Assembly (NCBI GenBank): GCA_965203855.1
Contig: CBDBDN010000005.1
Location: forward strand, 1,410,589 to 1,474,588
DNA: 64,000 bases
Direction: 5' to 3'
Origin: Bin87 sp965203855
Lineage (GTDB): Bacteria; Chloroflexota; Dehalococcoidia; Lucifugimonadales; UBA3495
The position numbers were made by a program, and so were the translations under genes. Positions 49,699 through 58,518 of the stretch are shown piece by piece. The stretch's first letter is position 1. Every line of letters begins with the position of its first letter. A model generated the notes under the pieces. The model did not search any database and was not told the DNA's origin. It saw only the letters and a program-made list of their open reading frames with translations.

Positions 49699-51378
49699 CT
49701 ACAAGCCCAGTTGCTCGGTTGCCATTTGGCGCAGCAAGTATTTCTGTACCTTGCCGCTGGAAGTCATCGGGTAGTCGTCGACGATGAGCAGATGGCGGGG
49801 GATCTTGAAACTGGCCATCTTGCCGCGGCAGAATGCGGCGAGGTCGGCGTCGGTTATGGCCTGGCCCGGCTCTACTACTATACAGGCGCAGGCGACTTCG
49901 CTAAGGCGCGGGTCGGGTACGCCAATGACTTGCGCTTTGCTGACGGCGGGATGCTCCAGCAGAAACGCTTCGACTTCGGTGGGATCGACGTTCTCGCCGC
50001 CTACTTTGATTTGGTCTTTGTAGCGGCCCAGGAAGCGGATGCTGCCGTCGTCGCGGATGGTGCAGACGTCTCCGGTATGGAACCAGCCGGCGGCGTCGAT
50101 GGCATCGGCGGTAGCTTCGGGACGCTTGTAGTAGCCCTGCATGATGGCGTAGCCGCGCACGCACAGCTCGCCGGGCGTGGACGGGGGCAGCGCGGCGCCG
50201 GTATCAGGGTTGATAACCTTGAACTCGTAGCCGGGCAGGGGATGCCCGCTTTCCACGCAGCGGTCGTCCACGGGGGCGTCCAGAAAGCTGCGGGTAGCGC
50301 CTACGCCGACTTCGGTCATACCCCAGGCCGACAGCGTCGGGCAGAACTTTTGCTGCGCCAGCCGCGCTACCGGCTCGCTGCTGGCCATCCCAACCGCCAG
50401 CAGGATGGTACGCAGGCTGCTGCGGTCGGTGCGGCCAACATCGGGATGGTGGCAAAGGTCGTAAAAATGGGCGTCAAAGCCGTTCATCACGGTGGCCCGT
50501 TCCGACTCCAGCAGCCGCAGGGTTTCGCCGGCGTCGAACATCGTGGTCAGCACGATGCGCGCGCCGGTTACCCACGACATCAGCGGCCCTTCGTACAGGC
50601 CGAAGCAGTGGAACAGGGGGAGGTACATCAGAATGACATCGCGGGACGACATACACATCCGGTTGGCGGCGTCGGTGATGGTGCGGATGGGGTTGTGTCC
50701 GTGCATCACGCCTTTGGGGAATCCGGTAGTGCCGCTGGTGTACATCAGCAGAAAGGTGTCGTCGGGATGGACGGCGGCTTCGCGCCGGGCCAGCTCGTCC
50801 GCCGGCACTGCATCGGCTCCGGCCAGCAGCGCATTCCATTTGATGACGCCCGGGGCGATGGCACCCTGGCCGACAACATCCGGGCCGACGGCATCGGGCG
50901 GGGGCTCCGTTCCGATGACGATGACATTGCGGAGGGCGGGAAAGGCGGCGGGATGCAGGGCGGCCGGGTCGCGGTCGGCAGCGTCAATTTCCGGCGCAAC
51001 TTCCCGCACCAGATCCAGATAGTTAATCGGGCCGGACTGCTCCATCAGCACCAGGGCGGCGGAGTCGGAGTGGTGAACCAGATACCGCATATCGGCGGTG
51101 CGAAAGCGGGTGTTGACGGGGACGATGACGGCGCCGATTTTGGCGATGGCGGCGAACAGAAAAAGCCATTCGGCGCGGTTGGGCATCCACACCGATACCT
51201 TGTCGCCGGGCCGGATGCCGAGGCCAATCAGGGCGCGGGCCACGCGGTCGCTTTCCTGGCGAAACTGCTCAAAAGACCAGCGTGCCCCGGCGTACATCAA
51301 AGCTTCGCGGGAGCCATAGCGGTCGGCGGCCTGGTTGACCAGCGCGCCAACGGTCTGCTTGTGAAACCAGTCGGGCAT
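49699..51378 (-). CDS. AMP-binding acyl-CoA synthetase
   Basis: The 559-residue ANL-superfamily enzyme activates a carboxylic acid with ATP and CoA. It has the P-loop LLMYTSGTTGFPKGVMHGHN, the A5-type SAWGMTEVGVGA, the GWFHTGDVCTIRDDGSIRFLGR hinge and the C-terminal catalytic lysine in SSGKVQKYLLR. The acid substrate is not predictable. The start ATG at 51378 has GGGAGG 10 bases before. The next gene (TIM barrel) begins 11 bases after the stop and is likely co-transcribed. Confidence 0.92.
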   Translation of the reverse strand: MPDWFHKQTVGALVNQAADRYGSREALMYAGARWSFEQFRQESDRVARALIGLGIRPGDKVSVWMPNRAEWLFLFAAIAKIGAVIVPVNTRFRTADMRYLVHHSDSAALVLMEQSGPINYLDLVREVAPEIDAADRDPAALHPAAFPALRNVIVIGTEPPPDAVGPDVVGQGAIAPGVIKWNALLAGADAVPADELARREAAVHPDDTFLLMYTSGTTGFPKGVMHGHNPIRTITDAANRMCMSSRDVILMYLPLFHCFGLYEGPLMSWVTGARIVLTTMFDAGETLRLLESERATVMNGFDAHFYDLCHHPDVGRTDRSSLRTILLAVGMASSEPVARLAQQKFCPTLSAWGMTEVGVGATRSFLDAPVDDRCVESGHPLPGYEFKVINPDTGAALPPSTPGELCVRGYAIMQGYYKRPEATADAIDAAGWFHTGDVCTIRDDGSIRFLGRYKDQIKVGGENVDPTEVEAFLLEHPAVSKAQVIGVPDPRLSEVACACIVVEPGQAITDADLAAFCRGKMASFKIPRHLLIVDDYPMTSSGKVQKYLLRQMATEQLGL

Positions 51379-51424
51379 AGCGATGCTGCCTCCCGTAGTT
51401 AGTCTAATCGTCATTCCGCTTTGT

Positions 51425-51600
51425 TACCGTCATTCCGGCTTGCGCCGGAATCCATAGCCTATGGATTGCCGGGCATTTTACCGCAATGACGGATTGCGAT
51501 GCCAGATTCCGGCTTGCGCCGGAATGACGGTAATAAAGTGGAATGACGGTAATAAGCCGGAATGACGGTAGCAAGCAGAATGACGGCAATAAAGCAACGA
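51425..51600 (-). repeat. Hairpin repeats and CCGTCATTCC half-repeats
   Basis: Two full hairpins (about 51432-51451 and 51508-51527, loops TTGC on the plus strand, GCAA on the minus) are followed by decayed GGAATGACGGTA half-copies to 51600. The remaining gap to 51734 holds TGTATAAT (51637-51644), a possible promoter, and a Uma2 remnant. Confidence 0.85.
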
Positions 51601-51663
51601 CTTTGCTAGGTATAGCGCCGGGGATAGGGCGGGCGGTGTATAATGCGCCAAGTCCCCGTCAAC

Positions 51664-51702
51664 TCGGCGCCGATTTGCGCCCGTATTACCGGCGGCGGTT
51701 AG
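51664..51702 (+). pseudogene. 3' remnant of an older Uma2 copy
   Basis: The 13 codons ending at TAG (51700-51702) read SAPICARITGGG-stop, matching the C-terminus (APIFARISDARISGGG-stop) of the Uma2 gene that follows. It is what remains of a further upstream copy and shows that the tandem array was once longer. Confidence 0.65.
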
Positions 51703-51734
51703 GGCGCGTTGGCGATTGGGCAGAGGATTAGACG

Positions 51735-52367
51735 ATGCTGCAACCTATAACCGAACCGCGCACTGGGCAACCCCGTACCGGCCAGCCCGGCGCTAAAATG
51801 ACCGGGGCCGATTATATGGCGATAACGCCGCCGTCGCATCGGGGCCGGCGCTTCCAGCTGATTGAGGGGGAATTGATTGAAATGGCCGGCCCCAGCGAAC
51901 CGCACCAGGTTTTTGTCGGCGAGCTGTATTTTGCGGCGCGGTTGCAAATCGGCGCGTCCGGCGCCTATGAAATACGGCTGTCGCCCTTTGATGTAGCCTT
52001 TGACGGGAGCAGCACTTTCCAGCCCGACCTGCTGTTTGTGTCCAACGACCGGCGGCATATATTTGACGGACACGGCATTACCGGCGCGCCGGATGTGGTG
52101 GTTGAAGTATTATCCGAATCCACGCGGCGGCGCGATTTGACGGTCAAGATGCCGGTATATGCCCGCAGCGGCGTGCGCGAAATGTGGGTTGCCGACCTGG
52201 ACGCCCGCACGGTAGCCAAGTACGCCGGCGATGGCGCATCGCTGGCGTTGGTTGAGGTGTACCAGTCCGATGGGGTATTAGTTTCGGACGCAATGCCCGG
52301 CGTGGCCATAGAACTGGCGCCGATTTTCGCCCGCATTTCCGACGCCCGTATTTCCGGCGGCGGTTAG
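51735..52367 (+). CDS. Uma2-family nuclease-like protein, tandem copy 1
   Basis: The 210-residue protein is a compact Uma2/DUF820 domain: RRFQLIEGELIEMAGPSEPHQ near the N-terminus, STFQPDLLFVSNDRR for the first acidic strand, and APDVVVEVLSESTRRRD for the second, then KMPVYARSGVREMWVADLD. All PD-(D/E)XK positions look intact. The next gene is nearly identical. The start has no strong ribosome site (GAGGATTAGACG precedes the ATG). The C-terminal ISGGG is absent from copy 2. Confidence 0.85.
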   Translation: MLQPITEPRTGQPRTGQPGAKMTGADYMAITPPSHRGRRFQLIEGELIEMAGPSEPHQVFVGELYFAARLQIGASGAYEIRLSPFDVAFDGSSTFQPDLLFVSNDRRHIFDGHGITGAPDVVVEVLSESTRRRDLTVKMPVYARSGVREMWVADLDARTVAKYAGDGASLALVEVYQSDGVLVSDAMPGVAIELAPIFARISDARISGGG

Positions 52368-52399
52368 GGCGCGTTGGCGATTGAGCAGAGGATTAGACG

Positions 52400-53017
52400 A
52401 TGCTGCAACCTATAACCGAACCGCGTACCGGCCAACCCTGCGCCGGCCCGCCCGGCGCTAAAATGACCGGGGCCGATTATATGGCGATAACGCCTCCGTC
52501 GCATCGGGGCCGGCGCTTCCAGCTGATTGAGGGGGAGTTGATTGAAATGGCTGGCCCCAGCGAACCGCATCAGGTTTTTGTCGGCGAGCTGTATTTTGCG
52601 GCGCGGCTGCAAATCGGCGCGCCCGGCCCCTATGAAATACGGCTGTCGCCCTTTGATGTAGCCTTTGACGGCAGCAGCACCTTCCAGCCCGACCTGCTGT
52701 TTGTATCCAATGCGCGGCGGCATATTTTTGACGGACACGGCATTACCGGCGCGCCGGATGTGGTGGTTGAAGTACTGTCCGAATCCACGCGGCGGCGCGA
52801 TTTGACGGTCAAGATGCCAGTGTATGCCCGCAGCGGCGTGCGTGAAATGTGGGTTGCCGACCTGGACGCCCGCACGGTAGCCAAATACGCCGGCGATGGC
52901 GCATCGCTGGCGCTGGTTGAAGTGTACCAGTCCGATGGGGTATTGGTTTCGGACGCAATGCCCGGCGTGGCCATAGAACTGGCGCCGATTTTCGCCCGCA
53001 TTTCCGCTAGTGTTTAG
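52400..53017 (+). CDS. Uma2-family nuclease-like protein, tandem copy 2
   Basis: This 205-residue twin of the previous gene shares over 90% of its residues by eye, with most changes in the first 25 residues and at the C-terminus. The duplicated unit includes 30 bases before the ATG, so both copies share the same translation signals. Both active-site strands are intact, so neither copy is obviously decaying. Confidence 0.85.
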   Translation: MLQPITEPRTGQPCAGPPGAKMTGADYMAITPPSHRGRRFQLIEGELIEMAGPSEPHQVFVGELYFAARLQIGAPGPYEIRLSPFDVAFDGSSTFQPDLLFVSNARRHIFDGHGITGAPDVVVEVLSESTRRRDLTVKMPVYARSGVREMWVADLDARTVAKYAGDGASLALVEVYQSDGVLVSDAMPGVAIELAPIFARISASV

Positions 53018-53092
53018 GATATTCCGGCGGTATCTGCCGGCAGTTAGCGGGCCGCTCCTACTTCCGGCGGCGGTTAGGGCCTTTGGCGATTA

Positions 53093-54175
53093 TCAAATAG
53101 CGGCGGGCGGCAGCGCCTGCAATTCGGGCATTACGGCGTTGGCGAACAAGCGCATACTGGCTTCGGCCTCGGCGTAGGGCATTGCGGCGTAGCTGAATGC
53201 TCCGACATAAGTATCATGTCCGGTGCGGTCGCGGATGTGCCGTATCTTTTCGTAGCACTGCTCCGGCGTCCCCCATACTTGCAGGTTGACGAAAAAGTCC
53301 ACTACTTCTGCATCGCCGTAGTCAAGCATTTTCTCGGCAACCTTGCCGTAGTATTCGTAGCCGCTGATGTCCTTGTGGTGGTCGGCCTTGAACTGGTAAT
53401 GCTCCATAACGGTGTGCCAGTAGCCGCCGATGTAGCGGCGGGCCATTGCGTGAGCATAGTCGGCGTCCTGATGGCAGAAAGCCCAGCAGGCGGTTACCGG
53501 AGCCGGCGGCGGCGTGCCTTCGGGGTGGCTTTCTTGCCAGGCGGCGCGGTAGTTGGCGAGGTCGCGTTCCACTTCATCCCAGGGCTTTTGGGGGATAACC
53601 AGCATACCGACGCCGAGCTGCGCCATAATGCGGCTGCTTTCGGGGGAGATGGCGGCGGCGTAAGTACGGCCCTGGAAAGTGCGGAACGGGTTGGGGCGAA
53701 TTTCCCGGCGGGGCTGCTTGATATATTCGCCGTCAAACTCGCAGAACCCGCTTTCCAGTCCCGCCAGGATGCATTCGGCGGATTCGATAAAGCGGGTGCG
53801 GGATTCGTTCATATCCACGCGAAAGCCGTCGTACTCTACCTTGGCCAGGCCGCGCCCGACGCCGAGGATGAACCGGCCGTCGCTGATGTTGTCCAGCATT
53901 GACACTTGCTCGGCGACTCGCATCGGGTCGTGCCAGGGCAGGACGCAGACCATGCTGCCGAGCTGCAAACTAGTGGTGCGGCCGGCCATATAGGTCAGGA
54001 ATTGCAGCACATCCGGGCACATTGTGTAGTCGGTGAAGTGATGCTCGACGCCCCAGATGGACTGAAAGCCGAGCGGTTCGGCCAAGTCGGCCAGGCGCAG
54101 TTCGGAGCGATAGACCTGGTAATCGGAAGCGAACTTGCCCGGGTTCTGAAAGATGGTAGCGGCTCCGACGTGCAT
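53093..54175 (-). CDS. LLM class flavin-dependent oxidoreductase
   Basis: The 360-residue luciferase-like TIM barrel has LAEPLGFQSIWGVEHHFTDY (about 31-50), LGSMVCVLPWHDPMRVAEQ, and the flavin-phosphate region SDGRFILGVGRGLAKVEYDGF. The EHHF motif is common to FMN- and F420-using members. Substrate unknown. AGGAGG-type GGGAGGAACCAT precedes the ATG, and TGTACAAT at about 54211-54218 (minus strand) is a likely promoter. It stands alone. Confidence 0.88.
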   Translation of the reverse strand: MHVGAATIFQNPGKFASDYQVYRSELRLADLAEPLGFQSIWGVEHHFTDYTMCPDVLQFLTYMAGRTTSLQLGSMVCVLPWHDPMRVAEQVSMLDNISDGRFILGVGRGLAKVEYDGFRVDMNESRTRFIESAECILAGLESGFCEFDGEYIKQPRREIRPNPFRTFQGRTYAAAISPESSRIMAQLGVGMLVIPQKPWDEVERDLANYRAAWQESHPEGTPPPAPVTACWAFCHQDADYAHAMARRYIGGYWHTVMEHYQFKADHHKDISGYEYYGKVAEKMLDYGDAEVVDFFVNLQVWGTPEQCYEKIRHIRDRTGHDTYVGAFSYAAMPYAEAEASMRLFANAVMPELQALPPAAI

Positions 54176-54189
54176 ATGGTTCCTCCCGG

Positions 54190-54920
54190 CGGCGTATCAG
54201 CGTTGCGCGTATTGTACACCGAAACGCTGCCGTTGCCGGGGGTTGCGATGATTAAGTTGGCGCGGCGGTTATGGTCGGATTATCCCCAGCCCGGATGCTC
54301 CACCGGCCCCGCCCGCTTACAGCCACGGTAGTTGCTGCCCGACCGGCGGCGCCCAAGGCCGCCAAGTCTGTCTCCGCGGCGGTTGCGGACGTCGTTGATA
54401 CATACAGCGCCGGCGGCCGGGACGAGCCCCTGGTCCTGCATGGTGACGTTTCCTCGAGTGCCATCGCGCGCGGTATTGACGAATACGGACGGCGGGAGTT
54501 CAGGAAACCGACGGCCGCCGTATGCAGGACTTTGCGGTGGACGACCACAGTGAAAATACCTTGCCGCGGCGGTATGCCCGCCTGTCGGAGGCCGAACTGT
54601 ACCGCAGCGACGCTTATCCGGTGCATGGAAATGCGTTGCCGCCAAGCAGTCATATTGCAAGGGGGACGCGGTGAACCGAGACGCGGGTTTGCATTCGTAG
54701 CTGCGGAGCAAGCTGAACCGGCTGGCGCGGCGTACAATAAGTTACGCCAAAAGCGTGGCAAGTCGGTATATGCGATGGCATTGCTGCTGTCAAAGCGGAG
54801 AGCGAATGCTGCTGCGGGTTTTCCACGAGAACTAACCGGAATGGCCTTTGTTATCCTAGATGGTAAAAACCATTCCGGCTCCATGCCTATTGCAGAATGC
54901 CTCTGGTCGGGCGGTTGATA
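54190..54920 (+). other. Low-coding stretch, probably decayed gene material
   Basis: This 800-base gap between opposing genes has overlapping open frames in several phases but no frame with a ribosome site or a recognisable motif over its length. The most protein-like piece is 54522-54674 (+), 50 codons starting MQDFAVDDHSENTLPRRYAR, and an upstream piece in another frame (IARGIDEYGRREF) might belong to the same ancestral gene after a frameshift. I cannot name the source. Confidence 0.35.
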
Positions 54921-54982
54921 ATTGCGGCATACGCTGGTATCGTACTCTATGAACCGCCAGTTTTGGCTCTTGGAGAGTAAAT

Positions 54983-56962
54983 ATGAATGCTCAATTCAAC
55001 TTGTCCAGCCGGTCCATAGATATGCGGGACAACGCTATACCCTTACCGACGCGTGATGACGGCTATGCTACGGTGATGTTGGTCGGAACTACTGGCGCCG
55101 GCAAAACGACGGTTTTGCGGCAGCTTATCGGCTCAGACCGATTTCCGCCGACTTCTACATCCCGGACCACGACTTGCGACATTGAAATCGTTACCGGCGA
55201 AACTCACTTCGCTGCTATCGTAACATTCATGGACGAGCGGGAAGTCAAAGGCGAAATTGAGAACTGCCTGCACAATGCCTGTCGCACCGCTATTGATTCG
55301 CGTATCGGCGCTAGTGCAGACGGCAGAATAGCCAACGCACTGCTGTCGCCACCAGACCAGAGTTTTCGGCTGAGCTACCCGTTGGGCCGCTGGGCGCCCG
55401 GCGCGGCATCGAGCCGCGATGGTGCGGGGGACGAGCCCCAACAGCGTACCCTCAGTGAGTACGAAGCTACCAGCGATTCGGAAAAGGATTACAATCAGGA
55501 AATCCTTGAAACGATAGTCTCCAAGATAAAGTCAATATCGGCATTGGCAAAGGCGGAAACCGAAGCCGCCGGCGGCAGGCTTGATGACATCCGCAGACCT
55601 GGAGATCGCGGGACATGGCTGGAACTGTTTGACGAAATTTTGGAGACGAATGGCCGTTTTCACGAACTGGTAGAGGACATTTTGGCCGAAATTCGCGACC
55701 GTTTTGACCGGGTACAAACGGGAGAGTTTTCACGCGACGAAAACGGCTGGCCTTTGTCGTGGCAATATCAATCCGGGGAACAGGACACATTCCTGACCGA
55801 AGTCAGATGGTTTTCCGGCAATCATGGCGAACAGTTCGGGCGGTTGCTTACTCCGCTGGTTAACGGAGTCCGTGTGCGCGGGCCGTTTGCACCGACCGAC
55901 ATCAGGCTGCAAACCAGCCGCAAACTGGTGATTTTGGACGGTGAAGGTCTGGGCCACCGCGCCCAGATGGCGACCAGCGTACGGTCTGAAATCACCGACC
56001 GTTTTTCTCAAACCGATGTCATCTTGCTGGTTGACAACGCCCAACAGCCCATGCTGACGCAGCCGCAAGAGCTGGTAAAAGCTGCCGGCAGCACTGGATA
56101 CGCTGCTAAACTGGCTTTTGCGTTCACCCATTTTGAAAATGTAATCGGCGACGATTTGTATACCGTTGACGATCGCAAAGACCGCGTCCGGCTTCCCGGC
56201 GAAGATGCCATTGCCACCATGCAGAGCATCGTCGGCGACGATGTGGCGGAAGAATTGCTCAGACAGCTGGAACGCAGTACATTTTTCTTGGAAAACATGG
56301 ACCGGCCAACTGATCAACTGCCGAGCCAAAGCATCACGGAATTGAGACGGCTGTTAGATACAATTGAAGCAGCGGCCCATCCTGAAGCAAAACCGATGGC
56401 GCGCATTGTGCTGTCCACCAGGGATTTGGATCTGGCAATCAGCGACGCCATAACGCGTTTCCATGAACCGTGGCAAGGCCGGCTGCGCGGTGGAAACCCG
56501 CAACACCCCAAGGAGCATTGGACCCGGATAAAGGCGCTTGCCAGGCGTCTGGTAAGCGGGCAGACCGGATACGATACCCTGCGTCCAGTCGACGATCTGC
56601 GTTCCAGGTTGCAGGAAGGAATTTCCCGTTGGCTGGATCGGCAAGCGACTGCCCTGGACGATGATTCTACACCGGAAGAAAGGCTGGCTGCGCTTACGGC
56701 GATCCGCCAGGGAGTTCGTGGGCAGTTACAATCCGCAGCGACGGAGCGAGTGGCTACCCGGTATCTTGCCGCTTGGGAGCGCGCTTACGAACATTCGGGG
56801 CAGGGCTCAAGTTACCGCAGGGCGGACGAGATAGACGGCATTTATCGCCGCGCTGCGCCCGCCATAGGCTTCGACAAAAGTACCGAAGCCCAAGTGTTGC
56901 TGAATATGGTGTACGCAGCGATACAAACTGCTGCCGATGAGGTTGGCGGACGGCTGGAATAA
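54983..56962 (+). CDS. Large P-loop GTPase-like protein of unknown function
   Basis: The 659-residue protein has a Walker A motif GTTGAGKTT at 35-43, a Walker B/G3-like KLVILDGEGLGH near 315, and a possible G4-like FAFTHFENV near 381. A long helical insertion lies between them (about 140-240), and an all-helical C-terminal half follows. This dynamin- or septin-like layout resembles GTPases of bacterial conflict systems, but no family is claimed. GGAGAG precedes the ATG. The gene stands alone next to decayed DNA, with GC somewhat below that of its surroundings. Confidence 0.6.
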   Translation: MNAQFNLSSRSIDMRDNAIPLPTRDDGYATVMLVGTTGAGKTTVLRQLIGSDRFPPTSTSRTTTCDIEIVTGETHFAAIVTFMDEREVKGEIENCLHNACRTAIDSRIGASADGRIANALLSPPDQSFRLSYPLGRWAPGAASSRDGAGDEPQQRTLSEYEATSDSEKDYNQEILETIVSKIKSISALAKAETEAAGGRLDDIRRPGDRGTWLELFDEILETNGRFHELVEDILAEIRDRFDRVQTGEFSRDENGWPLSWQYQSGEQDTFLTEVRWFSGNHGEQFGRLLTPLVNGVRVRGPFAPTDIRLQTSRKLVILDGEGLGHRAQMATSVRSEITDRFSQTDVILLVDNAQQPMLTQPQELVKAAGSTGYAAKLAFAFTHFENVIGDDLYTVDDRKDRVRLPGEDAIATMQSIVGDDVAEELLRQLERSTFFLENMDRPTDQLPSQSITELRRLLDTIEAAAHPEAKPMARIVLSTRDLDLAISDAITRFHEPWQGRLRGGNPQHPKEHWTRIKALARRLVSGQTGYDTLRPVDDLRSRLQEGISRWLDRQATALDDDSTPEERLAALTAIRQGVRGQLQSAATERVATRYLAAWERAYEHSGQGSSYRRADEIDGIYRRAAPAIGFDKSTEAQVLLNMVYAAIQTAADEVGGRLE

Positions 56963-57021
56963 CTTCGTCGCGCCGGCCGCAGCCGACTTTTTAGTTGAGC
57001 GGCTGCGGCCGGCCCGTCGCC

Positions 57022-58080
57022 TCACCCCGCCGCCCGCACCTTTTCCGGCGCGCAGGCCCGCATTACCGCTTGCGTGGATGCAATTTCCGGGCGGGCGGCG
57101 ATGACCCGCACTAATGCTACATCCAGGCCCTCCGCCAGCTTGGCGAATGCGGCGGCCGCGCCATCCGGCTGGCCGTAGTAGCCAACGGCCAGCAGCGCAT
57201 CGGACGGGTAAGCGTCGGCCACTTCGTCCATATCGCCGCCGCGGCTGCGGATGGCGTCGGCGCCGGCCAGCTCCTCGGTGTAGCCCATCCGCTCAAAGTG
57301 GGCGCGGTAGCCGAACTGCCGTTCCCGCTCGGTAGGCACGGCGGCGCCCAGCGGGTAGCCCAGGCAGTTTTTGGCAAAAGCGCGGCGGGCGACCTCCACA
57401 TCATCGTCAACGCAGATGCGGATGTACTCCACTACCTTGACTTCCGCCGGATCGCGTCCGACCCGCGCCGCGCCCTCGGCGATGCGTTCCCGGCTCCAGG
57501 CGATTTGCGCCGGCGTGCACCAGTTGAGGCAGACGCCGTCGGCGATTTCGCCGGCCAGCCGCAGCATCTCCGGCCCCAGCGTGCCTAGATAGACCGGCGT
57601 GTTGGGGGCGGGCCGGATGGCCAGGCGGATATTGTTGTAGTTGATGTGTTCGCCCTGATAGGCAACCCGCTCGCCGCGCACCAGGCCGCGTATGGTAGTC
57701 AGGTAGTCGCGCATCAGGTTGAGCGCCGAGACGCGGGGGAATCCCAAATCCCGGCGGTTGGCAGGACGATAAGCGCTGCCGGCGCCGATGCCCATAATGA
57801 ACTTGCCGCCGGTCTGCTGGCTCACGGTGCCGCCGGACATCGCAAACCCTACCGGAGTGCGGTACATTACCGGAGAGACGCCGATGCCGGTAGTCAGGCC
57901 GCCGGGGACGACATCGCAGCTGGCCTGCCAGCGGCGGGCGCAGACCTGGAACGAATCGGTTCCGATATTTTCAGGCGTCCAGATGCTGGCGTAGCCCAGT
58001 TCCACCGCCTCCCGCGCCAGGTTGGCCTGGTCATCCCAGTTCATTCCCAGCGTATGGTCCAGTCCGACTCCGATTTCCAT
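57022..58080 (-). CDS. LLM class oxidoreductase, probably F420-dependent
   Basis: The 352-residue barrel has the LLM family layout with MEIGVGLDHTLGMNWDDQAN at the start, ELGYASIWTPENIGTDSFQV, the SGGTVSQQTGGKFIMGIGAG region and APNTPVYLGTLGPEMLRLAGE. That last string is typical of F420-dependent members (methylenetetrahydromethanopterin reductase-like). Substrate unknown. GGAGG lies 7 bases before the ATG at 58080, so an upstream in-frame ATG at 58161 in repeat DNA is rejected. Confidence 0.88.
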   Translation of the reverse strand: MEIGVGLDHTLGMNWDDQANLAREAVELGYASIWTPENIGTDSFQVCARRWQASCDVVPGGLTTGIGVSPVMYRTPVGFAMSGGTVSQQTGGKFIMGIGAGSAYRPANRRDLGFPRVSALNLMRDYLTTIRGLVRGERVAYQGEHINYNNIRLAIRPAPNTPVYLGTLGPEMLRLAGEIADGVCLNWCTPAQIAWSRERIAEGAARVGRDPAEVKVVEYIRICVDDDVEVARRAFAKNCLGYPLGAAVPTERERQFGYRAHFERMGYTEELAGADAIRSRGGDMDEVADAYPSDALLAVGYYGQPDGAAAAFAKLAEGLDVALVRVIAARPEIASTQAVMRACAPEKVRAAG

Positions 58081-58099
58081 TGCGATACCTCCATTTGCC

Positions 58100-58420
58100 C
58101 TAACCGTCATTCTACTCCACCCGTCATTATACCCCAGCCGCCACTCCACCCCAACCGTCATTCCACTCTAACCGTCATTCTACCCCACCCACCATTCCAC
58201 TCTAACCGTCATTCCGGCGAAAGCCGGAATCTATGGCTGCCGGGTACTACCGTGATGGCGGATTACAACGCTGGATTCCGGCTTTCGCCGGAATGACGGT
58301 TGGGGTACGGAATGATGGTTGGGGTGCGTAATGACGGTTGGGGTGCGTAATGACGGTTGGGGTGCGGAATGACGGCTGGGGGTGCGGAATAATGGTTGGC
58401 GTGCGAAATGACGGGTAAAG
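58100..58420. repeat. Hairpin repeats with flanking half-repeat arrays
   Basis: Two hairpins face each other (about 58212-58231 with a GAAA loop, and 58274-58293 in the opposite sense). Half-repeat arrays lie on both sides: CCGTCATTC-based copies to the left and a 19-bp array, ACGGTTGGGGTGCGTAATG, to the right (about 58298-58380). Confidence 0.85.
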
Positions 58421-58452
58421 TAGTGAATGCGGGGATTGTATCACGCCGCCGG

Positions 58453-58461
58453 TGCTATAAT
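58453..58461 (+). promoter_or_regulatory. Extended -10 promoter of the MFS exporter gene
   Basis: TGCTATAAT, with the hexamer at 58456-58461, lies 57 bases before the TTG start at 58519. Confidence 0.6.
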
Positions 58462-58518
58462 CGCCGCCGCCGCCGTTTCCTTGCCGCGGCAGGGTTTCCG
58501 TCCGCAGCCGAGGCCATT

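Larger units (their letters stand above)
51689..53090 (+). repeat. Tandem duplication of a ~665-bp Uma2 unit
   Basis: CCGGCGGCGGTTAGGGC recurs at 51689, 52354 and 53064 and marks the unit edges. The first two are 665 bases apart and each is followed by a full Uma2 gene. The third is followed by unrelated sequence, so it is the outer junction of the array. Confidence 0.85.

Noticed and set aside
49711..51402. 563-codon open frame opposite the acyl-CoA synthetase gene
   Set aside because: It is antisense to a complete ANL enzyme; the composition is a mirror effect.
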